DNA from: Chitinophagaceae bacterium
GTDB taxonomy: Bacteria; Bacteroidota; Bacteroidia; Chitinophagales; Chitinophagaceae
Direction: 5' to 3'
Assembly (NCBI GenBank): GCA_016787085.1
Contig: JAEUVJ010000002.1
Coordinates: 62,001-126,000 of the forward strand
Length of the DNA stretch: 64,000 nucleotides
Numbering within the stretch: position 1 is the stretch's first letter; each line of letters begins with the position of its first letter. The position numbers and the translations under genes are program-made. Shown in pieces: positions 35,932-43,349 of this stretch. The notes under the pieces were generated by a model. That model saw only the letters and a list, made by a program, of their open reading frames with translations, did no database searches and was not told where the DNA came from.

Positions 35932-36484
35932 TTTTATAATGAGTAAAAAATATTTTCTTTAACCGCATCAGGCATTTGTACTTCTGGGTCTTGGCATTTT
36001 CTGCATTGGTGTACCCGAAACTGCCTGCTATTTCCTGCATGTTCTTTTTTTGCAGGTAAAAGGCTTCGAGCAAACTCCTGCAAGGTTCTCCCAGGCTGCC
36101 GATCGCTTTTTCCATCATTTCGAATTCCAGGTTCTTCTTTTCATGGTCTTCTACATCCTCTTCCACCGGCACCACGTTATCCGTGTCGCCGATCTCACTG
36201 AACCGGTTGGCTTGTTGCAGCCTTTTCAGCCACATACGGCGGCTGACCGAATAAACGTAAGTTTTGATCTGGCAGTTCAGCTCGAAATTACCCGACCTCG
36301 CCTTTTCATAAAGAACTATCATTGCCTCCTGAAATATATCCCTGGCATCGTCTGCCGATCCGTTATTGTTGATTATCAGGGCTTGAACCATATTATAGTT
36401 TTCCCTGTAGATCGTTTCAACGGCCTTTCTGTCGTTCTGTGCCAGTCCCCGAAGCAAAGCTTTTTCGATTCCTTCTTGTGTCAC
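35912..36484 (-). CDS. ECF RNA polymerase sigma factor
   Basis: A 190-residue sigma-70 family protein. Region 2 lies about residues 22-90 (ARDIFQEAMIVLYEKARSG) and region 4 about 125-180, with a helix-turn-helix NMQEIAGSFGYTNAENAKTQ. An acidic linker separates them. Its product is expected to be held inactive by the coupled downstream anti-sigma/protease fusion. Possible targets are unknown; the small lipoprotein gene diverges from it. Confidence 0.92.
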   Translation of the reverse strand: MTQEGIEKALLRGLAQNDRKAVETIYRENYNMVQALIINNNGSADDARDIFQEAMIVLYEKARSGNFELNCQIKTYVYSVSRRMWLKRLQQANRFSEIGDTDNVVPVEEDVEDHEKKNLEFEMMEKAIGSLGEPCRSLLEAFYLQKKNMQEIAGSFGYTNAENAKTQKYKCLMRLKKIFFTHYKNGNGDE

Positions 36485-36626
36485 TGTACCGTATTTAATA
36501 CTTTTTTTTAAAAATAGTAACCCTTCGGCTCCCTGAAAAAAAAAGTTTGAGAAGGCGGGTTACCTTTTCCTGTTTCGGGTATAAACAGCGAAATATTTCA
36601 TTTTAACTCAAAAAAAATCACAACAA

Positions 36627-36842
36627 ATGAAAAAGCTTTTCATCTTATTGGCTGTAGCCAGCCTCGGTTTTGTAGCTTGTAACAATGAAGCATCTGCTGA
36701 TGATGCTGCTGCTAAAGCTGCTGATTCTGCACGTGTTGCTGACAGCCTTGCTAAAGTAGCTGCTGATGCTGCTGCTGCTGATTCTCTTGCTAAAGCTGCT
36801 GCCGATACTGTAAAGGCTGCTGCTGATACTCTGAAGAAGTAA
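36627..36842 (+). CDS. Small Ala/Asp-rich repeat lipoprotein
   Basis: A 71-residue predicted lipoprotein. The signal peptide ends in the lipobox GFVAC (Cys 18). The mature part is built from alanine-rich heptad-like units around AADSLAKAAADT and ends in DTLKK. It should form a long helix or coiled coil, like a short Braun-type (Lpp) protein, although the C-terminal lysine alone does not prove peptidoglycan attachment. It diverges from the ECF sigma gene and may belong to its regulon (inference). The codon-level repeat GCTGCTGAT is conspicuous. Confidence 0.8.
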   Translation: MKKLFILLAVASLGFVACNNEASADDAAAKAADSARVADSLAKVAADAAAADSLAKAAADTVKAAADTLKK

Positions 36843-36931
36843 TCATCTGGCGTAAAAAGATAGCTTCGTAAGAAGTTTTTCTGTTGCCAGTCCGAAATAA
36901 AATTTTCATATTGGCAAGCAATCGTTGGAGG

Positions 36932-36960
36932 CCATCCCGTTAAGGGGTGGTTTTCTTTTT
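36932..36960 (+). terminator. Terminator after the small lipoprotein
   Basis: CCATCCC (36933-36939) pairs with GGGGTGG (36944-36950) with one wobble, followed by TTTTCTTTTT. Confidence 0.6.
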
Positions 36961-36988
36961 ATATACGGTTCACTCAGCTTAAATAAGT

Positions 36989-36996
36989 TACCTTTG
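36989..36996 (+). promoter_or_regulatory. Candidate -7 promoter box for the DEAD-box helicase
   Basis: TACCTTTG, 36 bases upstream of the GTG start at 37033, identical to the tRNA-fMet -7 box. The 36-base leader contains a GCGG repeat pair. Confidence 0.5.
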
Positions 36997-37032
36997 CGGC
37001 CGCATCAGCGGTTTTATTAAAATACATCACAA

Positions 37033-38694
37033 GTGACCACATTTGACGCATTAGGCATAGAAGAAGGACTGTTACACTCTATTCATGCATTAGGATTTAC
37101 ACAACCCACGCCCATACAGGAAAAAGCCATTCCTGTATTACTGCAGGGGACAAAAGATTTTATCGGGCTGGCACAGACCGGTACAGGTAAAACAGCCGCT
37201 TTCGGGTTGCCCCTGTTGCAACTGATCAATAAAGCGGAACGTTTCCCGCAGGCTTTGATCATTTGCCCGACAAGGGAATTATGTTTACAGATCGCAAAGG
37301 ACCTGGGTACTTTTAAAAGTAAGAAAGAGCCAGTTTCAGTTACTGCGGTTTATGGCGGTACTTCCATCACACAACAAATAAGAGATCTGAAACGGGGAAC
37401 ACATATTGTCGTGGCTACTCCCGGCCGTTTGATAGATTTAATAGAAAGGAAGGCGATCAATTTGGAGAACATTCACTATGTTGTCCTGGATGAAGCTGAC
37501 GAAATGCTGAATATGGGTTTTAAAGATGATATAGAATTCATCCTGCAAAATACACCCAACCGTCAAAGCACCTGGCTCTTCAGCGCTACCATGCCACCGG
37601 AGATCAGGCAGGTGAGTAAGAAGTACATGCGGCAGCCTTTTGAGATCACCATTGGCAAAGTGAATGCGGGCAATGCTAATATTGACCACCAGTATTATGC
37701 GACCCAGCATGTGAACCGCTATGAGACGTTAAAGCGTATCATTGACTTCAATCCAGGTTTATACGGTATCATTTTTACCAGGACAAAGGCTGATGCACAG
37801 GCGATCACTGAGTCGTTGATACGTGAAGGATATGATATTGAGGCGCTGCATGGAGACCTGACACAGCAACAGCGGGATAAAGTAATGGGGCGTTTCCGTG
37901 AAAAGAACCTGCAACTGCTGATCGCTACGGATGTGGCGGCAAGGGGCATTGATGTGCAGGGCATCACTCACGTCATCAATTATGAATTGCCTGACGACAC
38001 AGAAGTATATACGCATCGCAGCGGCAGAACGGGAAGGGCGGGCAGAAGCGGAATATCTATCTCTATTGTCACACCTAAAGAGACTTACCGTTTAAGGCAG
38101 ATCGAAAAACTGGTGAATACCCGTTTTCATAAAATGGATATCCCTTCGGGAAAAGATGTTTGCCGGAAGCAATTCTTTCATTTCATTGATAAAATGCTGC
38201 AGGCCGATATCAGCCATGGTGAATATGAAACCTACCTGCCGGCATTAAAAGAAAAATTTGCCGCAGTGGAAAAAGAGGAAATACTGCAGCGGGTGGCAGC
38301 TCTGGAGTTTGATCGCTTCCTGAAGTATTATGAGAATGCGGCTGATCTGAATTTGCGTGAAGAACGTCGGGGCGAAAGAACTGAACGTACAACACACCGT
38401 GACACACAGGGTAGAAAGTTCGGCAATGCCAACGGCAGCGGTTCATACCAACGGCTGTTTGTGAACCTGGGAACCAAAGACGGGTTTTATAAAGCCAGTT
38501 TTCTTCAATTCATTTTAGATATGAGTGATCTGCGCAAGGATGTGCTGGGAAGAATAGATATGAAGGAGATGAACAGCTGGGTAGAAGTGGAGGCCGGTGC
38601 TGCCAGGAAAATGATCAAGGCGATTGACGGAAAGAACTTCAAAGGTAGAAAGATCAGGATGAATGATGCCGAGACAGGTGGCCGCAGAAAATAA
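37033..38694 (+). CDS. DEAD-box RNA helicase with DbpA-like RNA-binding domain
   Basis: A 553-residue ATP-dependent RNA helicase. Q motif GFTQPTPIQ, Walker A AQTGTGKT, Walker B VLDEADEML, motif III SAT and motif VI HRSGRTGRAG are all present in the two RecA domains (1-370). A basic linker rich in Arg/Glu (about 440-460) leads to a C-terminal RNA-binding domain of the DbpA/CsdA type (about 470-545). It starts at GTG. Roles in ribosome assembly or cold adaptation are inferred from the family. Confidence 0.93.
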   Translation: MTTFDALGIEEGLLHSIHALGFTQPTPIQEKAIPVLLQGTKDFIGLAQTGTGKTAAFGLPLLQLINKAERFPQALIICPTRELCLQIAKDLGTFKSKKEPVSVTAVYGGTSITQQIRDLKRGTHIVVATPGRLIDLIERKAINLENIHYVVLDEADEMLNMGFKDDIEFILQNTPNRQSTWLFSATMPPEIRQVSKKYMRQPFEITIGKVNAGNANIDHQYYATQHVNRYETLKRIIDFNPGLYGIIFTRTKADAQAITESLIREGYDIEALHGDLTQQQRDKVMGRFREKNLQLLIATDVAARGIDVQGITHVINYELPDDTEVYTHRSGRTGRAGRSGISISIVTPKETYRLRQIEKLVNTRFHKMDIPSGKDVCRKQFFHFIDKMLQADISHGEYETYLPALKEKFAAVEKEEILQRVAALEFDRFLKYYENAADLNLREERRGERTERTTHRDTQGRKFGNANGSGSYQRLFVNLGTKDGFYKASFLQFILDMSDLRKDVLGRIDMKEMNSWVEVEAGAARKMIKAIDGKNFKGRKIRMNDAETGGRRK

Positions 38695-38732
38695 TTTTAT
38701 AGTGGGGATGAGTTTTATTTATCAATAAGACA

Positions 38733-38740
38733 TATATTTG
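38733..38740 (+). promoter_or_regulatory. Candidate -7 promoter box of the aromatic operon
   Basis: TATATTTG, 4 bases before the leader peptide ATG at 38745. No clear -33 TTTG. If correct, transcription starts at or near the leader start codon, so the leader would be translated without a ribosome-binding site. Confidence 0.5.
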
Positions 38741-38744
38741 TTCT

Positions 38745-38834
38745 ATGTCAATGACGAAAGCATCTTTTGGTTTTTATTTTTATTACTTCTTTTTTGGAAA
38801 GAGGCCGGGAATGCTTTTGTTGAAAACAAACTGA
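38745..38834 (+). CDS. Phe/Tyr-rich attenuator leader peptide
   Basis: A 29-codon frame, too short to be called normally, running from ATG at 38745 (or 38751) to TGA at 38832-38834. Residues 8-17 read FGFYFYYFFF: six Phe and three Tyr in ten codons. This is the hallmark of a ribosome-mediated attenuation leader for aromatic amino acid genes. It lies between a promoter box and a terminator hairpin just upstream of pheA. The run of codons starts 37 bases before the antiterminator segment. No Shine-Dalgarno is visible. Translation is inferred, not shown. Confidence 0.75.
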   Translation: MSMTKASFGFYFYYFFFGKRPGMLLLKTN

Positions 38835-38884
38835 GAAAAAGTAAAATCAACATAAAGAATCCCGGCCAAAAGGCCGGGATTCTT
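38803..38884 (+). promoter_or_regulatory. Attenuator: antiterminator and terminator hairpins of the aromatic operon
   Basis: GGCCGGGA at 38803-38810 (just after the Phe/Tyr codons) can pair with TCCCGGCC at 38860-38867. That segment is the left arm of a 13-bp hairpin, AAGAATCCCGGCC (38855-38867) with 38872-38884, loop AAAA, followed by GTTTAAAC. The two pairings exclude each other. Stalling at early Phe/Tyr codons would leave 38803-38810 free and prevent the terminator. Full translation of the leader would cover it and allow termination. The hairpin ends 10 bases before pheA. The T-run is short. Confidence 0.75.
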
Positions 38885-38894
38885 GTTTAAACAT

Positions 38895-39725
38895 ATGGCA
38901 ACAAGGGTCTCAATACAAGGTTATGAAGGCAGCTTTCACCAGGTAGCTGCTCAGGTTTTTTATGGCAAAGAAGTGGAAGTGATCACCTGCGATACATTCC
39001 GTGAAGTAGTGAAGATCGCTGCCAATAAAAAGGAAAGCGATGGCGGGGTAATGGCCATCGAGAATTCTATTGCAGGCAGCATACTTGCTAATTACAACCT
39101 GCTGCAGAAATCTCATCTTACTATTGTTGGCGAAGTGTATTTGCAGATCAAGCAGAACCTGCTGGTCAATCCGGGTGTGAAACTCGATGATATCCGCGAA
39201 GTGCATTCGCATACGATGGCGTTACAGCAATGCTATGATTTTTTAGATAAGTATAAATGGAAGCTGGTGGAGACAGATGATACTGCGCTTAGCGCCAGAC
39301 ATATTCACCAGCACAAAAGCAAACATGTGGCTGCTATTGCCAGCAGGCTGGCCGCTGAGCTGTACCGGCTGGAAGTGATAGCGCCGAATATTCATACCAT
39401 GAAGAACAACTATACGCGGTTCCTGGTATTGCGCAGGGAAGATATGGCTTCACAAGTGGAGCAGGCAGACAAGGCTTCGGTTTCGTTTCATACGGACCAT
39501 TCCAGGGGTAGCCTGGCGAAAGTACTGACAAGAATTGCCGAAGGCGGTATCAATCTCAGCAAACTGCAAAGCTTTCCGATACCGGGCAGTGATTTCAAAT
39601 ACAGCTTTCATGCGGATATGGAGTTTGATTCACGGGAGCAGTTCAAAGAAGTGATCGGATCTATAATGCCTTTGACAGCGGAATTAAAAGTATATGGAGT
39701 ATATAAAAGAGGGGTGTGGAAATAA
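38895..39725 (+). CDS. pheA: Prephenate dehydratase
   Basis: A 277-residue enzyme converting prephenate to phenylpyruvate. The catalytic domain (1-180) starts RVSIQGYEGSFHQVAA and has GGVMAIENSIAGSI and the late NYTRFLVL motif. A C-terminal ACT domain (about 195-275, SRGSLAKVLTRIAEGGINLS) would bind phenylalanine for feedback. There is no fused chorismate mutase, since that domain is on the DAHP synthase two genes downstream of tyrA. It is the first gene of the operon and lies behind the leader/attenuator. ATG at 38895. Confidence 0.95.
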   Translation: MATRVSIQGYEGSFHQVAAQVFYGKEVEVITCDTFREVVKIAANKKESDGGVMAIENSIAGSILANYNLLQKSHLTIVGEVYLQIKQNLLVNPGVKLDDIREVHSHTMALQQCYDFLDKYKWKLVETDDTALSARHIHQHKSKHVAAIASRLAAELYRLEVIAPNIHTMKNNYTRFLVLRREDMASQVEQADKASVSFHTDHSRGSLAKVLTRIAEGGINLSKLQSFPIPGSDFKYSFHADMEFDSREQFKEVIGSIMPLTAELKVYGVYKRGVWK

Positions 39726-39831
39726 GTAATAAGGCACAAGGTTCAAGGAACAAGGTACAGGGGTGTCATCCCGCCTGTCCCGATGAATATCGTGGAAACG
39801 AAGTGAGGGAAGGAATAAGAAAAAAAGAAAA

Positions 39832-41007
39832 ATGCAAACGAGTAAACGATTAGAAGGCATCGGGGAATACTATTTCTCGCAAAAACTGCGGGAGATAGAA
39901 GAACTGAACAAACAGGGTAAGCAGATCATCAATCTTGGTATCGGCAGCCCTGACCTTCCCCCGCACCCGGATGTGATCAAAACCCTGCAGGAAGAAAGTG
40001 CAAAGCCAAATGTACATGCTTATCAATCCTATAAAGGATCACCGGTATTGCGGAAAGCGATCAGTGAATGGTATAAAAAATGGTACCAGGTTGATCTTAA
40101 CCCTGACACAGATATATTACCATTGATCGGCAGCAAAGAGGGTATCATGCATATCTGCATGACCTATCTGGATAAAGGGGATGAAGTATTGGTGCCCAAT
40201 CCCGGTTACCCGACATACAGAAGTGCTGTAAAACTGACAGGGGGTAAATGCGTGGATTATATGCTGAAAGAAAAGAATAATTACGAACCGGATTTTGAAA
40301 AGCTGGAGCAAAAGAAACTGGATAAAGTGAAACTGATGTTCGTGAACTATCCGCAGATGCCGACGGGACAATTGCCGTCAAAAGAGTTGTTTAAAAAGTT
40401 GGTGGCATTTGGGAAGAAGCATAGCATTCTCATTGTTCATGATAATCCCTATTCTTTTATCCTGAACGATCAGCCGGAAAGTTTATTGAAAACTGAAGGT
40501 GCTAAAGACTGTGTGATCGAACTGAATTCGTTGAGCAAGTCGCACAACATGGCCGGCTGGCGGGTAGGAATGCTTTGCGGTGCCAAAGAAAGAATAGATG
40601 AAGTGCTGCGTTTCAAAAGTAATATGGACAGCGGGATGTACTTGCCTGTACAGTTAGCTGCGGCCAGAGCTTTGTTACTGGGAAAAGAATGGCAGGAAGA
40701 AGTAAATACGGTTTACAGGCAACGAAGGGAAAAGGTATTTGTTTTGCTGAAACTGCTCAAGTGTAAGTTCTCCAAAGAGCAGGCGGGTTTGTTCGTGTGG
40801 GCAAAGGTCCCTTCAAAGTATAAGGATGGGTATGCGCTGAGTGATGAAGTGTTATATAATTCAAATGTATTCATCACACCCGGCGGGATATTTGGTAGCG
40901 CCGGTGATAAATATATACGGGTGAGTTTATGTGCAACAGCGGAGAAATTTGAAGAAGCGATACAAAGGATAAAGACCACCCCAAACCCCTCCGAAAGAGG
41001 GGCTTAA
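39832..41007 (+). CDS. Class I/II aminotransferase, aromatic operon
   Basis: A 391-residue fold-type I PLP enzyme. It begins GIGEYYFSQKL, the pattern of LL-DAP-aminotransferase/aspartate-type enzymes. The PLP lysine lies in ELNSLSKSHNMAGWRVGM. The position between pheA and tyrA points to transamination of phenylpyruvate and 4-hydroxyphenylpyruvate, though this is context rather than sequence proof. The last ten residues (TTPNPSERGA) come from a dispersed hairpin repeat at 40979-41006, so the native C-terminus was changed or extended by the repeat. A 106-base spacer with AAGGTTCAAGGAACAAGG words precedes it. Confidence 0.88.
   Translation: MQTSKRLEGIGEYYFSQKLREIEELNKQGKQIINLGIGSPDLPPHPDVIKTLQEESAKPNVHAYQSYKGSPVLRKAISEWYKKWYQVDLNPDTDILPLIGSKEGIMHICMTYLDKGDEVLVPNPGYPTYRSAVKLTGGKCVDYMLKEKNNYEPDFEKLEQKKLDKVKLMFVNYPQMPTGQLPSKELFKKLVAFGKKHSILIVHDNPYSFILNDQPESLLKTEGAKDCVIELNSLSKSHNMAGWRVGMLCGAKERIDEVLRFKSNMDSGMYLPVQLAAARALLLGKEWQEEVNTVYRQRREKVFVLLKLLKCKFSKEQAGLFVWAKVPSKYKDGYALSDEVLYNSNVFITPGGIFGSAGDKYIRVSLCATAEKFEEAIQRIKTTPNPSERGA
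40979..41006. repeat. Hairpin repeat ACCCCAAACCCCT...AGGGGCTT (copy 2), in frame
   Basis: ACCCCAAACCCCTC, loop CGAAA, GAGGGGCTTAAAA. The stem is CCCCTC/GAGGGG. It forms the last codons and stop of the aminotransferase. The same element lies inverted at 9831-9854. Confidence 0.65.
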
Positions 41008-41051
41008 AACCCTTATATTAAAAATTACTATTCGGTTGAAAATCGTAAAGT

Positions 41052-41981
41052 ATGACAACTAAAAAAAGAGAGGAGTCTTCACTAAGCGAGGCAGGTGCGC
41101 AGATGGCTTCCCCCGGCGGGGGGAAGGCGGATGGGGGCCGTAAAAGAGTTGCGATAGTAGGAGTGGGGCTCATTGGCGGTTCATTAGCCATCCGGTTGCA
41201 TGAGAAGAAGATCTCTTCCCGGCTGATCGGTGTGGATGCGAACAAAGAGCATGAGCAAAAAGCGCTGGAGCTGGAACTGGTGGATGAGGTCATGAATATA
41301 GATGATGCCATCGCTGCATCCGATGTAGTGGTGCTCTCTATACCCGTGGATAGTATGGTAGAACTGTTGCCGGCGGTAATGGACAAAATAGACCAGCAGA
41401 TCGTGATGGATCTTGGTTCAACAAAATCACAATTGATACAGGCAATAAAAAATCATCCCAGAAGGGGAAGATATGTTGCCACGCACCCGATGTGGGGTAC
41501 CGAGTACAGCGGACCACAGGCGGCCATGCGTGGCGCCTATGAGAATAAGGCCGTGATCATCTGCAACCCGGAAGAAAGTGATGCCGATGCGCTGGAATGG
41601 GTAAAATATATGTATAAAAAGATCGGGATGCACCTGCTGGAAATGGAAGCTAAGGCACATGATTTGCACGCAGCATACGTCAGTCATATTTCACATATCA
41701 CTTCGTTTGCCCTTGCCAATACGGTGCTGGAGAAAGAAAAAGAAGAACAGGCCATATTTGAACTGGCCAGCGCTGGTTTTGAAAGTACGGTTCGTTTAGC
41801 CAAAAGTAACCCGGCCATGTGGGTGCCGATCTTCATGCAGAACAAGGAGAATGTTTTGGATGTATTGAAAGAACATATTGCGCAGTTGAACCGGTTCAGG
41901 GAGAGTATAGAGAAAGAGGACAATGAATACCTGCTGAAGCTGATCGGGGATGCGAATAAAATAAGGAGGATAATTAAATAG
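41052..41981 (+). CDS. tyrA: Prephenate dehydrogenase
   Basis: A 309-residue NAD(P)-dependent oxidoreductase making 4-hydroxyphenylpyruvate from prephenate. The Rossmann motif VGVGLIGGSLA lies near residue 40. THPMWGTEYSG and DLHAAYVSHISH carry catalytic residues. About 32 residues precede the Rossmann strand instead of the usual two to five. They include SPGGGKADGG, encoded across a CTTCCCCC/GGGGGAAG palindrome that is probably a dispersed repeat captured by the gene. There is no ACT domain. The start is ATG at 41052; ATG at 41103 is possible. Confidence 0.93.
   Translation: MTTKKREESSLSEAGAQMASPGGGKADGGRKRVAIVGVGLIGGSLAIRLHEKKISSRLIGVDANKEHEQKALELELVDEVMNIDDAIAASDVVVLSIPVDSMVELLPAVMDKIDQQIVMDLGSTKSQLIQAIKNHPRRGRYVATHPMWGTEYSGPQAAMRGAYENKAVIICNPEESDADALEWVKYMYKKIGMHLLEMEAKAHDLHAAYVSHISHITSFALANTVLEKEKEEQAIFELASAGFESTVRLAKSNPAMWVPIFMQNKENVLDVLKEHIAQLNRFRESIEKEDNEYLLKLIGDANKIRRIIK
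41107..41126. repeat. G/C palindrome in the 5' end of tyrA
   Basis: CTTCCCCC (41107-41114), loop GGCG, GGGGGAAG (41119-41126). It is translated as ASPGGGKA in the N-terminal extension of TyrA. Confidence 0.6.
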
Positions 41982-41984
41982 CGG

Positions 41985-42024
41985 TGAATAGTGAATGCAC
42001 ACACAACTGACCACTCACTATTCA
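41985..42024. repeat. Word-type inverted repeat in the tyrA-aroG spacer
   Basis: TGAATAGTGA (41985-41994) pairs with TCACTATTCA (42015-42024). The 150-base spacer otherwise holds no gene. Confidence 0.5.
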
Positions 42025-42131
42025 TTAGGAATTGAATAACGAGGGAAGAAACAGGATCAGGTAGCAAAAATTAAACAAATAATAAACTACCCTTTAATCA
42101 AAGGGGTTAACTTTACAAATAAGAATCTACG

Positions 42132-43223
42132 ATGCAAACATTAGAGAAACCGACAACATCAAGCCCAGTGCAACAGGCCTGGAACAAGCGGCCGCTCATC
42201 ATCAGCGGACCGTGCAGTGCAGAAACAGAAGAACAGGTACTGGCAACGGCGCAACGCCTTGCCGCTACCGGAAAAATAGATATGCTGCGAGCTGGTATCT
42301 GGAAGCCACGCACCAAACCGGGAATGTTTGAAGGTGTCGGGGCCAAAGGATTACCCTGGTTGCAGCAGGCAAAGAAGCTGACCGGCTTACCGACAACCGT
42401 AGAAGTAGCTACCGGCAAACAGGTGCAGGATGCGCTGACCTTTGATGTGGATGTGTTGTGGATCGGTGCAAGAACGACTGTGAATCCTTTCAGTGTGCAG
42501 GAAGTGGCGGATGCGTTGAGAGGTGTGGATGTGCCGGTGATGATCAAGAACCCGGTGAACCCTGATATGGAATTGTGGAGCGGTGCAGTTGAACGTGTGG
42601 CAAGAGCAGGTATCAAACAGATCGGGCTGATCCATCGCGGATTTTCTTCTTATGGCAATGCCGAATACCGCAATGCACCGATGTGGCACCTCGCCATTGA
42701 TATGAAACTGAAACATCCTGACATGCCGATGATCAACGATCCTTCGCATATCTGCGGGCGCCGTGATATTTTACTGGATGTCATGCAACGTGCTATTGAC
42801 CTCGACTATGACGGCCTGATGATCGAAAGCCATATTGATCCCGATAAAGCGTGGAGCGATGCGAAACAACAGGTAACTCCGGAAGCGCTGAAGGAAATGC
42901 TGGAAAGGATCATTTGGAGAAAGGAAGATGTGAATTCGGAAGAATACCATGCAGCGCTGGAAGCCTTGCGTCAAAAGATCAACCACCTCGATGATGAACT
43001 GATGCAGATACTGGGACAGCGTATGAAGGTCGCCGAAAAGATCGGGCAGTATAAAAAGGAGAACAACATCACGATCCTGCAAACGACACGCTGGAACGAG
43101 ATCATTGAAAAAGCATTTGCCAAAGCGGAGAGACTGGGACTGAGCAAGGAGTTCATCACAAAGTACTTTGATGCAGTACATATGGAAAGTATCAATCACC
43201 AGAAGAAGGTACTGGATTCGTGA
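42132..43223 (+). CDS. Bifunctional DAHP synthase / chorismate mutase
   Basis: A 363-residue fusion. The N-terminal DAHP synthase domain (about 1-265) has SGPCSAE, LRAGIWKPRTKPG, NPVNPDMELWSGAVER and NDPSHICG. It catalyses the first step of the shikimate pathway from PEP and erythrose-4-phosphate. The C-terminal AroQ-type chorismate mutase (about 275-360) has LRQKINHLDDELMQILGQRM. In such fusions the mutase domain mediates feedback by prephenate or chorismate. Here it also supplies the chorismate mutase absent from PheA and TyrA. The order suits coordinated flux to Phe and Tyr. Confidence 0.95.
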   Translation: MQTLEKPTTSSPVQQAWNKRPLIISGPCSAETEEQVLATAQRLAATGKIDMLRAGIWKPRTKPGMFEGVGAKGLPWLQQAKKLTGLPTTVEVATGKQVQDALTFDVDVLWIGARTTVNPFSVQEVADALRGVDVPVMIKNPVNPDMELWSGAVERVARAGIKQIGLIHRGFSSYGNAEYRNAPMWHLAIDMKLKHPDMPMINDPSHICGRRDILLDVMQRAIDLDYDGLMIESHIDPDKAWSDAKQQVTPEALKEMLERIIWRKEDVNSEEYHAALEALRQKINHLDDELMQILGQRMKVAEKIGQYKKENNITILQTTRWNEIIEKAFAKAERLGLSKEFITKYFDAVHMESINHQKKVLDS

Positions 43224-43250
43224 GTGGTGAATGGTGAGTGGCGAATGAAC
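43223..43250. repeat. GTGAGTGG word repeat after the DAHP synthase gene
   Basis: GTGAGTGGTGAATGGTGAGT and following bases are reverse complements of the CACTCACC words found inside lipB and aroA. Here they are intergenic, starting at the stop codon. Confidence 0.6.
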
Positions 43251-43349
43251 TCTGCTGGAATGTTACTGTCAGGTTCTGTTGTATTGCAGCTGTATTATTA
43301 GAAGTGCTGGTCAATAATTCAATTTAGTTGCCCGCCTTTGGGCCGGAGT

